In this document: positions 11,748 through 23,815 of the stretch, in pieces
Layout of the letters: every line of letters starts with the position of its first letter
How positions within the stretch are numbered: the stretch's first letter is position 1
Source of the DNA: Aplectana chamaeleonis
Lineage: Eukaryota; Nematoda; Chromadorea; Rhabditida; Cosmocercidae
Direction of reading: 5' to 3'
DNA: 64,000 nt
Assembly (NCBI GenBank): GCA_029168955.1
Contig: JAPDOI010001712.1
Location: 62,001-126,000, forward strand
Program-made: the position numbers and the translations under genes
The notes under the pieces: model-generated
What the model was told of the DNA's origin: nothing
Seen by the model: only the letters and a program-made list of their open reading frames with translations
Databases searched by the model: none

Positions 11748-13439
11748 CACCTTGTTAAGAATTTTACTGGTCATGTTCTTTCATTGTCACCGGCACATGT
11801 CAAACTGGTTAAAGCGACTCCATCCCAGAGTGCCGGAGTTTCCCATATCACTTTCAGGCGCAATCTGTGGCAATCACTTTCAGGCGCAATTTCTCTCGAA
11901 ACCTAACCACATTCCACCAAACAAAGGTTGCAATACTTTCGACCAGCAGTTTTTCAGAATATAGTGCAGTCCTGGAAAGAGTGGGTGCACTAGCTTACCT
12001 GGGAAAGGTGGAAGTTACTACCTGGGCTACTGGAAGAAATGAGGTTTTTCGTCGCGTGCTTTTGCAAGTGTTTCCATTGTTTTCATTCATATGTTGCTCT
12101 TTTCTTATAATGCGATGAATAATACTGGTGAGTTCCCTTAGCTGTTATTTAATTTCTGAGATTTGATACGGTTTTTGTACAGAAGTTCGTCGTTTTTTGG
12201 CAATATTGTTGTTTGTTGTCGGAAAGACTGTTAGGTGTTCCCTCTAGATTAGTTCTATTTCTTGTTTTGAATTGAAACGTCTTCGAAATTGTCTGGGATC
12301 TGCGAGCTGCATGTTGACTAATTCTCACCTCCATTATATCGAAAAATAGCAAACCAAAGTTGACGGGAAATGCATAGGAGCAAGATGGAACGGGCTGTTA
12401 GTGCTCGTCTCCCACAAAGATTAGCGAGTTCACATTCAATGTCTCTCAAAAGCGAATTTCCCGCATATGTGCCGTTTACGCTCCCGCCGCCAAGAGGCAA
12501 GGCACAGCGCATTTCTGTAATATTGATCACGCACTATTATGGGATTGCACATAACCGTGCCGCTCGGTGACGGAAGTATAGACGACGCCTAATAGATGAC
12601 ACTTTACCGAGAAAACATTGTCTGATTTCAAAGGAGTTCCGTGTGTGACTGATCATCTGGGCCACCTTCCCTATCAAATCGGTCCTATTTTTCTCGTAAT
12701 TCGGCCATCATGTGGTACTTTACGAGCAGATTAGACCGTTCGCGTCGTGATGAAATGGGTGGTCGGTGGAACAGGAAGAGTCTAACTTGGTTTTTCTTGG
12801 CATCGTCATGATCAAAAACCACTTGTGCCCAGAATCAAAAGTATTTTGAATGGTTCGCAGTGCCCCGTCGAAGAATTGTGGTGAGCGCGAAGCGCTCACC
12901 AGATTTGGCTTTGATTCGCCATCGCGCAACCCCCTGATCTCAGTATCAGGGTCCAGAGTAAACGTAGGAAGACCGTTCTTTTTGCCTTTAATACACTTCA
13001 GAAAGGTGAATAACTGTTCAAAAAATGGTCCGGAATGGTTACCTGAGATTCGAGAAAAAGTGTCAAAACCACGTCATTTTGGTCGAAAAAATGTTCATCT
13101 CCTTTTTTTTCAGTTGGCGTTCACGATCTTGTTGGAACACTTATCGTTGAGCTAGAGAGCTCATTTTTGGCCAGGAAGCTGGTTTTGTTTGCACCTAGCT
13201 CCTGTCAAATTTTGAAGTTGGTAGCTCAATTTTTCGGAACCTCAAAATTGAGGGTAAAGAAAGACAAAAACACGTAAACATGTTATTAAAAACCAACCGA
13301 CGTTTGCTTATTCGTAAAAATGAACTAGTGAAATAAACACCGTTACTGATAGGCTTTTGCTCAGGATTTGACGGGGCAACGCTTCAATCAATACGGCGGG
13401 ATCTCGGAAGTACTTTTGAAACGCCGCACGGTGTGCCAC
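11748..13439. other. Unassigned non-coding stretch
   Basis: No supported gene, RNA or repeat was found. Direct copies of ctttcaggcgcaat lie near 11850-11890. Confidence 0.35.
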
Positions 13440-15757
13440 AGAACGCCGTAAATACTGTGCGGGACCCCAGCAGGAGTGCGAAAGACGTCGTAGAACATGT
13501 GTGTGACCAAAGTAGGAGTGCGCCGGACGCCGTAGAAAGTGTGCGGGACCCATATGGGTGTGCGCCGGACGCCGTAGAAAGTGTGCGGGACCCATATGGA
13601 TGTGCGCAGAACGCCGTAGAAATTGTGTGGGACCCGAATGGGTGTGCGCAGGACGCCGTAGAAAGTGTGCGGGACCCAAGTGGGAGTGCGCCGGACGCCG
13701 TAGAAATTGTGCGGGACCCAAATGGGTGTGCGCAGAACGCCCTAGAAAGTGTGTGGGACACAAATGAGACTGCGCCGGACGCCGTAGAAAGTGTGCGGGA
13801 CCCAAGTGGGAGTGCGCCGGACGCCGTAGTAAGTGTGCGGGACCCAAGTGGGAGTGCGCCGGACGCCTTAGAAAGTGTGCGGGACCCAAATGGATGTGCG
13901 CAGAACGCCTGAGAGTGCGCCCGACGCCGTAGAAAGTGTGCGGGACCCAAGTGGGAGTGCGCCGGACGCCGTAGTAAGTGTGCGGGACCCAAATGGGTGT
14001 GCGCAGAACGCCCTAGAAAGTGTGTGGGACCCAAATGAGAGTGCGCCGGACGCCGTAGAAAGTATGCGGGACCCAAATGAGAGTGCGCCGGACGCCGTAG
14101 AAAGTGTGCGGGACCTACGTGGGAATGTGCCGGACGCCGTAGAAAGTGTGCGGGACTCAAATGGGTGTGCGCAGAACGTCGTAGTAAATGTGTGGGACCC
14201 AAATGGGTGTGCGCAGAACGCCCTAGAAAGTGTGTGGGACCCAAATGAGAGTGCGCCGGACGCCGTAGAAAGTGTGCGGGACCCAAATGAGAATGCGCCG
14301 GACGCCGTAGAAAGTGTGCGGGACCCAAATGAGAATGCGCCGGACGCCGTAGAAAGTGTGCGGGACCCTGCAGAACGCCGTAGAAAGTGTGGGGGACCCA
14401 AATGAGAGTGCGTCGGACGCCGTAGAAAGCGTGCGGTACCCACGTGGGAGTGCGCAGAACGCCGTAGAAAGTGTGCGGGACCCAAATGAGAGTGCGTCGG
14501 ACGCCGTAGAAAGTGTGCGGGACCCAAATGGATGTGCGCAGAACGCCGCAGTAAGTGTGCGGGACCCAAATGGATGTGCGCAGAAGGCCGTAGAAAGTGT
14601 ATGGGACCCAAATGGGTGTGCGCAGAACGCCCTAGAAAGTGTGCGGGACCCAAATGAGAGTGCGCCAGAACGCCGTAGAAAGTGTGTGGGACCTACGTGG
14701 GAATGCGCCGGACGCCGTATAAAGTGTGCGGGACCCAAATGGTTGTGCGCAGAACGCCGTAGAAAGTGTGCGGGACCCAAATGGGTGTGCGCAGAACGCC
14801 CTAGAAAGTGTGTGGGACCCAAACGAGAGTGCGCCGGACGCCGTAGAAAGTGTGCGGGATCCAAATGAGAATGCGCAGAACGCCGTAGAAAGTGTGCGGG
14901 ACCCAAATGAGAGTGCGCCGGACGCCGTAGAAAGTGTGCCGGGACCCAAATGAGAGGGCGCCGGACGCCGTAGAAAGTGTGCAGGACCCACGTGGGAGTG
15001 CGCCGGACGCCGTAGAGTGTGCGGGACCCAAATGGGTGGGCGCAGAACGCCGTAGAAAGTGTGGGGACCCAAGTGGGAGTGCGCCAGACGCCGTAGAGAG
15101 TGTGCGGGCCCAAATGGGTGTGCGCAGAACGCCGTAGAAAGTGTGCGGGACCCAAATGGGTGTGCGCAGAACGCCCTAGAAAGTGTGTGGGACCCAAATG
15201 AGAGTGCGCCGGACGCCGTAGAAAGTGTGCGGGACCCAAATGGGTGGGCGCAGAACGCCGTAGAAAGTGTGCGGGACCCAAGTGGGAGTGCGCCGGACGC
15301 CGTAGAGAGTGTGCGGGACCCAAATGGGTGTGCGAAGAACGCCGTAGAAAGTGTGCGGGACCCAAATGGGTGTGCGCAGAACGCCCTAGAAAGTGTGTGG
15401 GACCCAAATGAGAGTGAGCCGGACGCCGTAGAAAGTGTGCGGGACCCAAACGAGAGTGCGTCGGGCGCCGTAGAAAGTGTGCGGGACCCACGTGGGAATG
15501 CGCCGGACGCCGTAGAAAGTGTGCGGGACCCAAATGGGTGGGCGCAGAACGCCCTAGAAAGTGTGTGGGACCCAAATGAGAGTGAGCCGGACGCCGTAGA
15601 AAGTGTGCGGGACCCAAATGAGATAGCGCCGGACGGCGTATAAAGTGTGCGGGACCCAAATGAGAGTGCGCCGGACGCCGTAGAAAGTGTGCGGAACCCA
15701 CGTGGGAGTGCGCCGGACGCCGTAGAAAGTGTGCGGGACCCAAATAGAAGCACACCT
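13440..15757. repeat. Tandem satellite, 42-bp unit, about 55 copies
   Basis: The unit is gccgtagaaagtgtgcggga followed by a cccaaatg/cccaagtg block and tgcgcagaac or tgcgccggac. The period is 42 bp (14 codons) and the units lack stops in several frames. Long frames therefore run on both strands, including 510 and 390 codons on the minus strand. The plus strand would encode a 14-residue repeat (AVESVRDPN plus GCAQN or ESAPD). Variant units alternate in irregular higher-order patterns. I treat it as non-coding satellite. Confidence 0.93.
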
Positions 15758-15758
15758 G

Positions 15759-16040
15759 TGCCGATCATTTTTTCCGCAGGGCTACCGTAACCATTCTTGA
15801 GCAAACCATGATAACGAACGATAACACACGCTCATAACATGCAGGGTATAAAAGGGCAGAGGAGCGGTATGCATGCATTCACACACCGTTCTCTTCGAAA
15901 AGCCGCCCGCCGGGAAGTGGCTGAGGAGGTCGAAATTGTGCAAACACGTTAGTTGGCTATTACGGTGTGCTCTATCCAAGCTGACACTCAGAAAATTTTT
16001 GAAGGAGGGTAACGGTAGCCCTGCGGGAAAATGATCGGCA
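15759..16040. mobile_element. TIR element inserted in the 42-bp satellite
   Basis: TGCCGATCATTTTTTCCGCA plus gggctaccgt at 15759-15788 is mirrored at 16012-16040. Satellite units continue on both sides, so the element inserted into the array. The interior of about 220 bp contains tataaaaggg near 15850 and no long frame. Confidence 0.75.
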
Positions 16041-16046
16041 TGAGCG

Positions 16047-16345
16047 TGCTTGTGACCCAAATGGGTGTACGCAGAACGCCGTAGAAAGTGTGTGGGACCC
16101 AAATGAGAGTGCGTTGGACACCGTAGAAAGTGCCGGACTCAAATGGGTGTGCGCAGAACGCCGTAGAAAGTGTGCAGGACATCAGTGGGGTGTGCAAGAT
16201 GTAACAGAATGTGCGCAGGACATTAGTGGGAATATGCAGGATGTCATAGAAAGTGTGCAGGGCATCAGTGGGAGTGTGCAGGACATCAGTTGGTGTGCGC
16301 AGGACGTCAAAGAAGGGGGAGGGGGCAGGACATCAGTGGGTTCAC
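16047..16345. repeat. Degenerate tail of the 42-bp satellite
   Basis: Three recognisable units are followed by strongly diverged ones (gtgcaggacatcagtggg repeated). The array decays outward beyond the inserted element. Confidence 0.8.
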
Positions 16346-16406
16346 CTTCATCTAAGACCACCAGGCATAAATCATGTTAGAAAGGAAACCTTTAGGAAAA
16401 ATAAAT

Positions 16407-17029
16407 GAAATTCCTGAAAGTTTAGGTTCCTGGCAAAAGTGAAGATTTGGCATGGTCATAGAAATATACTCAGTTAAAAAGGGAGAATAAAGAAAAATGA
16501 AAAAAGTTTTTGAAATATTCCTGAGAACGATTTGGCGTAGAATAATTTGTTTTTCGGGAAATGAAGTGAAATAGTTGAAAGTATGATTTGGCAGTCGAGT
16601 TTGAACCAACTATTGATAAGAGTTGTGCAAAACTAGAGATCGCCTTGTCTGTGCTTACCCGTAGAACATATCGAAGCGAAATCACGCGTGTTGATTTTAC
16701 TTCACCTCATACGTGAAGACCGCCGCATTACAACTCCCGAAAAAGTTTTGATGCTTCCCATTTCACGCGTGATTTCGCTTTGATGCGTTCTACGGATAAG
16801 CACAGCACAAGGCGATCTCTCGTTTCGCAAACCTCTTATCAATAGTTGGTTCAAACTCGACGCTAATCATCACTTTCAACTATTTTCATTTCGAAAAACA
16901 AATTATTCTACGCCAAATCGTTCTGAGATATTTCAAAAGCTTTCATTTTTCTTTATTTTTAACTGAGTATATTTCTATGACCATGCCAAATCTTCACTTT
17001 TGCCAGGAACCTAAACTTTCAGGAATTTC
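16407..17029. mobile_element. Foldback element with about 290-bp arms
   Basis: gaaattcctgaaagtttagg plus ttcctggc at the left is perfectly inverted at 17002-17029. The arms match at high identity throughout (for example cgatttggcgtagaataatt and its inverse near 16900), around a spacer of roughly 50-75 bp. Confidence 0.85.
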
Positions 17030-17231
17030 AATTAATGTATGTTAGTGATCAAACAACGAAGGCATACTACGTATACTATATCGAGGGTTCGGAAACCGAA
17101 TTTGAACTCACATTTATCAGACATTACCGTTGACACTAGGTTAACTTCTAAACATAATTGAGGGCGTGCCTTAGGCAGTGTTCTTGATAATTTTCGATTT
17201 TGAGATTGATGGCTAAATCGATTGTTTGTCC

Positions 17232-17405
17232 CCCAGGTAGAACTGAAACGACGAAGAAATCGAGAAAAACGCAACAGAAGGACACGAAATCCCTTACTCT
17301 CACCCCGCCTCTTAACTCTCACAGGAACTGTTCGTTGTGACAATGAAATCTCTTGTGGACCCGTCTTTGGCGATTCTCTACTCTCTGTTGCTCCGTTCAC
17401 TCATT
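17232..17405 (+). repeat. Dispersed repeat, copy A
   Basis: This resembles 53945-54122 in order and orientation: cgacgaagaaatcgag, then actctcac, ggaactgttcgttgtgacaa, gaaatctcttgtg, and a ttctctactctctgttgctc block. No coding role is evident. Confidence 0.6.
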
Positions 17406-18515
17406 CGGACACTAACTAATACTGTTTCGCCCAGAATAATCTTCCATTTTCGATAAGCCCCATTTTTCACCGGTGACAACCATCATGAACATGTTCATTC
17501 AATCGGACAACTAGTCCAGGCCAGAGATTAATGTCACCGAAATAAGACGTTTCAGTGCGTTTCTCGTCGTTTCTTCGTAATTTTGGTAACACTTGGTGGC
17601 CAACGCATTGTTTAGAGTGGAACACTCAGGGAGACAAATCATCGTGAACACTGACTGCCTTTAATATTCTGCATCAAGCGACTATGATAAATCGATTCAG
17701 CGGTATCGACTACCTTTCATACCATGCCAGATTTTGAAGGAACCCCTGTTATTTTGAGATGTGTGACAATAAATTGAACTTCCATGGAAATATATACTCC
17801 ATAGAAACTCCATGAAAAACTGCAAAGGTTGAGTTCGTTCGATAGCATAATCAGTCGATCATCGGCGGACAATGAGTTCATGCACTCGGGTCTAAGGAGA
17901 AAACTGGCTGATTTCAATAGAATTCGGCCATGTGTGATCTGGACCACCATCCCTGCCCTTCTTTTCTTGGACACAGTACAAGTGACTACAGTCGCTGGAC
18001 TTTGGCTATTCATAAGGGATGGGTTTTTTTAGATTCAGAAACGAAAAAATCGATTTCCGGAAAAATAGCCGATAATTCCCAAAATAAACATCGTTAACGT
18101 ATACGTAGTACAGAACTACGATGCACGGAGCCTCAAAATCTCCGCATAAGAGACTTGAAAAATGTAAATTTCACCACACTGGAGGATTTCCGCTGATATA
18201 TTTTGGTGCTATCATCTGGTCCTCAAATGAAATAAAGACATTTCAGAATATTCGATGCTCGCACCACACAACAAATTTAAAACTGGGATTCTATAGGAAT
18301 GAGTTTTACGGCAGACGACAGAGGACATTTGTTAGAAAAAGAAATGCGCTATTCAACGCTATTCTACACTTTTCCTGAACACCTGAACTGAGCGAGGGAA
18401 AATGGTTTTGCAAAAAAACGGGAAACACTTATGCACCAGCCTAATAATTTGTTTGAAGTTAGCTGTGGTCACCGACAGTTTAAACATTCATAATGTCAAC
18501 TTCAAAAAGAATGCC
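17406..18515. other. Unassigned non-coding stretch
   Basis: A lone right-end-like sequence (cgtgaacactgactgccttt then AA) lies near 17643-17663, probably a remnant of a TTAA MITE. Nothing else is supported. Confidence 0.35.
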
Positions 18516-18789
18516 TTAAAGACACAGTACACCCTCAGACATGAATTTTGTGATTTGTTTTGATTGTGTAATAGAGCCCTCCTATACTGCCTTTATTCGG
18601 GAGTGCACAAGCCCCCCTTTTCACCCGCACTCGCTTCTACAGTACTGCAGCACGGCGGCGCGATCTGTCGTGGCCCTCTCTCATCCAATCTCTCCCACCC
18701 CATGTGGCAGGCATCGACCTTCGTATGACCACTATACTTTGAATCCGACTCACTCATTTTCGGATATCCATCCGAATGAACCGAAATTT

Positions 18790-19110
18790 TCATGATTCAA
18801 AATCCGATTCACCGAAAAACGTCAAAATCCGAATGACCCAAAATCCGAATCACCGAAAAAGTGTCAAAATCCGAATGATCCAGAATCCGATTCACCGAAA
18901 AAGTGTCAAAATCCGAATGATCCAAAATCCGATTCACCGAAAAAACGTCAAAATCCGAATGACCCAAAATCCGAATCACCGAAAAAGTGTCAAAATCCGA
19001 ATGATCCAGAATCCGATTCACCGAAAAAACGTCAAAATCCGAATGATCCAAAATCCGATTCACCGAAAAAAAAACGCCAAAATCCGTTTGATTCAAAATC
19101 TGAATCACCG
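18790..19110. repeat. Minisatellite, about 42-bp unit of AAAATCCGAAT words
   Basis: About eight units of aaaatccgaatgatcc plus aaaatccgattcaccgaaaa occur. The same words recur as short arrays in the inverted arms near 21200-21260 and 22530-22620. It belongs to the surrounding transposon. Confidence 0.85.
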
Positions 19111-20012
19111 AAATGTGCCATGAGCCGGATAATGATTCGGATACCGAATATCCGAAAAATGTCATGATTCTGATCGGATAATGAGTTGGATATTGGTAGA
19201 TTCGGCATGTCCTGTCACTCAAACAAGCGCATCTTACGTCACGACTCGACATTCCATTCTACAGTAGCCATACTGGTGCGAAGTTACCCTCTATAAAACG
19301 TCGTAATTCACATCATTCGAGGCGCGAGCGGCGCGCGAGACGCTTCGGCCTCCATCTGCCCTACGCTCTCTCACTGTCTTTAACCTCCGATCCACACCAG
19401 CACGCGTAGGAACTATACATTGGATCCGAATCAAAAAAATTCGGATACTCGGATTTCGGATAACTCAAAAATCGAAGGTCGCGGATATCCGACTCAAACG
19501 GATAGATTCAAAATAGCAAGATCGGATAATCCGAGTCAATCGGATAGGGAGGCGAAACGGATAGTCGGATCTCGGATCAATCCGAAAATTAAGTTTTTTC
19601 GGTGATTCGGATTTTGGATCACTCGGATTTTGATCTTTTTTCGGTGAGTCGGAATCCGAGTATCCGAGTCGGATATCCGGTCGGATACAAGATGGTATAA
19701 TTCAAAAAGTTTATCGAAAATTGATAGTCTGGTGAAAATCGTCAAAAAAAGGAGATTTTTCCACCTTACTATAAACGAACTCATTGATAACCATCTTTGT
19801 CGCGAAATATTTGCAAACCAAACAGATGTGATCACCTTTCACAATCTCTTCAAAGTGAGAGCAATGTTAAAGCATTAGTCTAAAAGAGTATCAATCCTTC
19901 ACATCGAATTCGTAAATACCCGTGAGTTACTGTCTAATCCACTAAAAAAGGTTTGCCCGTTCGATCAATACACATGGTTTTTGGTAGGCAATCGAACCCT
20001 CAATGCGCCATA

Positions 20013-20288
20013 GGGGGTATGGTATATTTTTGCGACACACTGTCGCGTCGCCCTGCACAGCGACAGCGACCGCCGGTCGCGGAGCTTCTACCCTTTTAAC
20101 CTGTCGCTATCGCAGTATGTTGCAAGCTTCGGCCGCGACAGGGACTGTCGGCCCTCCGCGTCACGTCGCTGCGACAGACGCGCGATAATCGTGCCTACGA
20201 CGACCGGTGCCGTTGTTACGATGCAGGTCCCGCAGTGCTAGATTGCACACCTGTCGGTCATGACAGCGGCAAAGTATACCATACCCCT
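20013..20288. mobile_element. GGGGTATGGTATA MITE, copy in left arm
   Basis: Ends are GGGGTATGGTATA and TATACCATACCCC, and the interior is full of gtcgctgtcgc/gcgacagcgac words. The mirror copy is 21910-22217 and another member is 51892-52080. Confidence 0.75.
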
Positions 20289-20846
20289 AAGAGCCTTTTA
20301 GAGTGGCGTCGCAGCAAAACTCGCTGTCGCGGTGACGGTGTGAGTGATGTGGGGTGAGGGGTGCTACGCAGCGCAAACTGTGCCGTGCGAGGGAGGGGAC
20401 CGCGCTTTCAGAGTGCGCGAGCTAGCAGCGACGGCAGCAACGTCGCGCGGTGGAAATGATTTGGACCATTTTTGTCTCTGCCGTCCCGCCTTAGTTTCTT
20501 TCTATTTGTTGATGTTACTTTGTTACTACCTGTCCATAAACTCTCTATAAAAAGAATTATTTACCCTATTTCACTGTTTTCTCCAATCGAACAAACGGCG
20601 GCAAAGAGGTAAGAGACGTAGAGACAGAAATATGATTCGGTGACCAGTCATGGTCACGCCCACTTTCTCTCGCTCTGGAGAGCGACGTCACAAATTTCGC
20701 AGCGGCGCCACTCTGAAAGGCCCTATAGTCGCACAGACAACTCAAACCAAGAGAATCAATGCCAATTATGCGCAAAATCTGCGCTGATGATGCGCAGAAA
20801 ATGCGGCGTAAATTTTACGATGCGCGCCAATTGGATGTCTGCAGTG

Positions 20847-20994
20847 TACAGGCTATAAAAGGGCGAAATTCACTTGGTTCCTACGCGTGCTGGTGTGGAG
20901 CGGAGGTTAAAGACAGTGAGAGAGCGTAGGGCAGATGGAGGCCGAGGCGTCGCTCACGCTTGAATGATGTGAATTACGGCGTTTTATAGAGGGT
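20847..20994. mobile_element. TACAGGCTATAAAA MITE, complete copy
   Basis: TACAGGCTATAAAAGGGCG at the left and ggcgttttatagag at the right; the interior (ttcctacgcgtgctggtg, gcggaggtta) matches 39343-39502. A broken inverse copy lies at about 19285-19411, split by the ATCCGAAT element. Confidence 0.65.
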
Positions 20995-21909
20995 AACCAC
21001 GCAACTGTATGGCTACTGTAGAATGGAATTTTATTTATTTATTTATTTATGTCGAGTCGTGACATAAGATACGCTTGTTTGAGTCACAGGACATGCCGAA
21101 TCTACCATTATCCGACTCATTATCCGATCCGAATCATGCATGTTTCGGATATTCAGTATCCGAATCATTATCCGACTCATGGCACATTTCGGTGATTCAG
21201 ATTTTGAATCAAACGGATTTTGGCGTTTTTTTTCGGTGAATCGGATTTTGGATCATGAAAATTTCGGTTCATTCGGATGGATATCCGAAAATGAGTGAGT
21301 CGGATCCAATGTATAGTAGGAACCAAGTTAATTTTGCCCTTTTATAGCCTGTACACTGCAGACATCCAATTGGCGCGCATCGTAAAATTTACGCCGCATT
21401 TTCTGCGCATCATCAGCGCAGATTTTGCGCATAATTGGCATTGATTCTCTTGGTTTGAGTTGTCTGTGCGATTATAGGGCCTTTCAGAGTGGCGCCGCTG
21501 CGAAATTTGTGACGTCGCTCTCCAGAGAGAGAGAAAGTGGCGTGACCATGACTGGTCGCCGAATCATATTTCTGTCTCTGCGTCTCTTACCTCTTCGCCG
21601 ACGTTTGTTCGACTGGAGAAAACCGTGAAATAGGGGAAATAATCATTTTTATAGAAAGTTTATGAACAGGTAATTACAAAGTAACATCAACAAATATAAA
21701 GAAAATAAGGCGGGACGGCAGAGACAAAAATGGTCCCAATCATTTCCACCGCGCGACGTTGCTGCCGTCGCTGCTAGCTCGCGCACTCTGAAAGCGCGGT
21801 CGCTTCCCTCGCACGGCACAGTTTGCGCTGCGTAGCACCCCTCACCCACATCACTCACACCGTCACCGCGACAGCGAGTTTTGCTGCGACGCCACTCTGA
21901 AAGGCTCGT

Positions 21910-22217
21910 AGGGGTATGGTATACTTTGCCGCTGTCATGACCGACATGTATGCAATCTAGCACTGCGGGACCTGCATCGTAACAACGGCATCGGTCGTCG
22001 TAGGCACGATTGTCGCGCGTCTGTCGCAGCGACGTGACGCGGAGGGCCGACATACTGCGAATGGGCTAAAGCCTGTCGCTGCCACTGTCCCTGTCGCGGC
22101 CGAAGCTTCAAACACACTGCGATAGCGACAGGTTAAAAGGGTAGAAGCTCCGCGACCGGCGGTCGCTGTCGCTGTGCAGAGCGACGCGACAGTGTGTCGC
22201 AAAAATATACCATACCC
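21910..22217. mobile_element. GGGGTATGGTATA MITE, copy in right arm
   Basis: This is the inverted counterpart of 20013-20288, with the same ends and CTGTCGC-rich interior. Confidence 0.75.
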
Positions 22218-23815
22218 CTTATAGCGCATTGAGGGTTCGATTGCCTAACAAAGACCATGTGTATTGATCGAACGGGCAATCCTTTTAAAAGTGAATTAGA
22301 CAGTAACTCACGGGTATTTACGAACTCGATGTGAAGGATTGATACTCTTTTAGACTTTTACTTTGAAGAGATTGTGAAGATGATCACATCTGTTTGGTTT
22401 GCAAGATTTTGCGATAAAGATGATTATCAATGAGTTCGTTTATCATAAAAGGTATAAAAATCTCTTTTTTGAGGATTTTCACCAGACTATCAACTTTCGA
22501 TGAACCTTTGAATTATACCATCTTGTATCCGACCGGATATCCGACTCGGATACTCGGATTCCACTCACCGAAAAAGGTCAAAATCCGAGTGATCCAAAAT
22601 CCGAATCACCGAAAAACGTAATTTTCGGATTGATCCGAGATCCGACTATCCGTTTTCGCCTCCCTGTCCGATTGACTCGGATTATCCGATCTTGCTATTT
22701 TGAATCTATCCGTTTGAGTCGGATATCCACGACCTTTGATTTTTGAGTTATCCGAAACCGAGTATCCGAATTTTTTTTGATTCGGACGCAATGTATAAGG
22801 TCCACCGTCCGATCGTCCGCATGACCGGCGACCATGTTCAGAGAAAACGAGTTTTTTCGAAAATTTGCACCGTCTTCAGTTGTTTCGGCATTAATTTGAA
22901 TGTCATCGTAATGAGTAGTGTATAGACGAGCCATCGATTCGAAAGAGACAATTAATGTTCAGAAATAATGACTTTTTTGTTGAAAATAAAGAGAACAAAC
23001 GTTTTCCCAATTTCTTGGTAGGGCGAAGGATTGTGTAAAGCTTCAAGTAAACCCTAATCTTAAGCCAATACCATGACATTCAAATTAATACCGAAGCAAC
23101 TGAAGATGGTGAAAATTTTCGAAAAAACTCACCCTCTCTGAACATGATCGCCGGTCATGAGGACGATCGGACGGTGGTCATACGAAAGTCGATACCTGCC
23201 ACATGGGGTGGGAGATATTGAATGAGAGAGGGCCACGACAGAGCGCGCCGCCGTGGTGCAATACTGTAGAAGTGAGTGCGTGTCAATAGGGGGCTTGTGC
23301 ACTCCCGAATAAAGTCAGTATATATAACACGTGCCATACGCGAGATTTCAATTCCTTCAAATAAGCAACCACCACAGGACACCCCCTACCAGATTTCCGA
23401 ACTCTATAGCGGCTGGATGGATGGATGGATGGATTCTCAACAATTCGTCGTTCTTCAGTCCAATGCCGGACTGTCTCCCTATCCTGACTCGCTCTCGCGC
23501 AACGGTTGCGAATGAAGAGAAATACAGGCATGAGACAACTCGTTCACCAATTTTCACCCTCAAAATATAGGCATGTTTGAAGAGCCATAACTCTGTTCAA
23601 AGGGGGTTTTGTACGATTTCAGAGATACCCTTGTGATCAGCTTGTGACTCTCTCCAACATCAGCTTAAAAACTGAAAATTAATTTCCTGAGTGTTCTGTG
23701 CCTTTAACGGCAGATAAAAATTAAAAGCACATTAAAAAATAGCCTTCGAGAGTTTTCGTGATTCCAGGGTTTCGGGGCCCATTGCGACAACGCCGGAGAA
23801 ACAGAAGGCGAGCTA

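Larger units (their letters stand above)
18733..22797. mobile_element. Compound inverted-repeat cluster, third layer
   Basis: The order is X-Y-X'-Y'. Block 18740-19415 is inverted at 20875-21320, and block 19415-20880 is inverted at 21330-22795. The ends are TATAC-TTG-ATCCGA-like, and an internal ggatccaatgtatag boundary lies at 21303-21317. Both Y arms carry a complete GGGGTATGGTATA element. The flanking CCAC may be a target duplication. No transposase frame is present. Confidence 0.7.
18583..23323. mobile_element. Palindromic MITE, second layer, split by a 4.1-kb insertion
   Basis: TATACTGCCTTTATTCGGGA plus gtgcacaag at the left is inverted at about 23295-23323. The arm 18590-18735 (including cctctctcatccaatctctc) pairs with 23175-23320. 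The arm 22797-22905 pairs with 23073-23180. Removing 18736-22796 restores a palindrome of roughly 670 bp. Confidence 0.75.
18516..23707. mobile_element. TTAA-flanked MITE, outermost layer of a nested insertion
   Basis: TTAA AGACACAGTACACCCTCAG at 18516 is answered by ctgagtgttctgtgcct TTAA ending 23707. The end sequence matches the family at 33970 and 37910 (AGGCACAGTCCAACCTCAG). The original element would be a few hundred bases; the remaining 4.7 kb is later insertions. Confidence 0.65.

Noticed and set aside
13308..15804. Long minus-strand frames as protein genes
   Set aside because: They are produced by the 42-bp tandem repeat; no start context, splice sites or non-repeat domain accompany them.
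18809..19252. 147-codon minus frame of RILDHSDFD repeats
   Set aside because: It is the AAAATCCGAAT minisatellite of the nested transposon.
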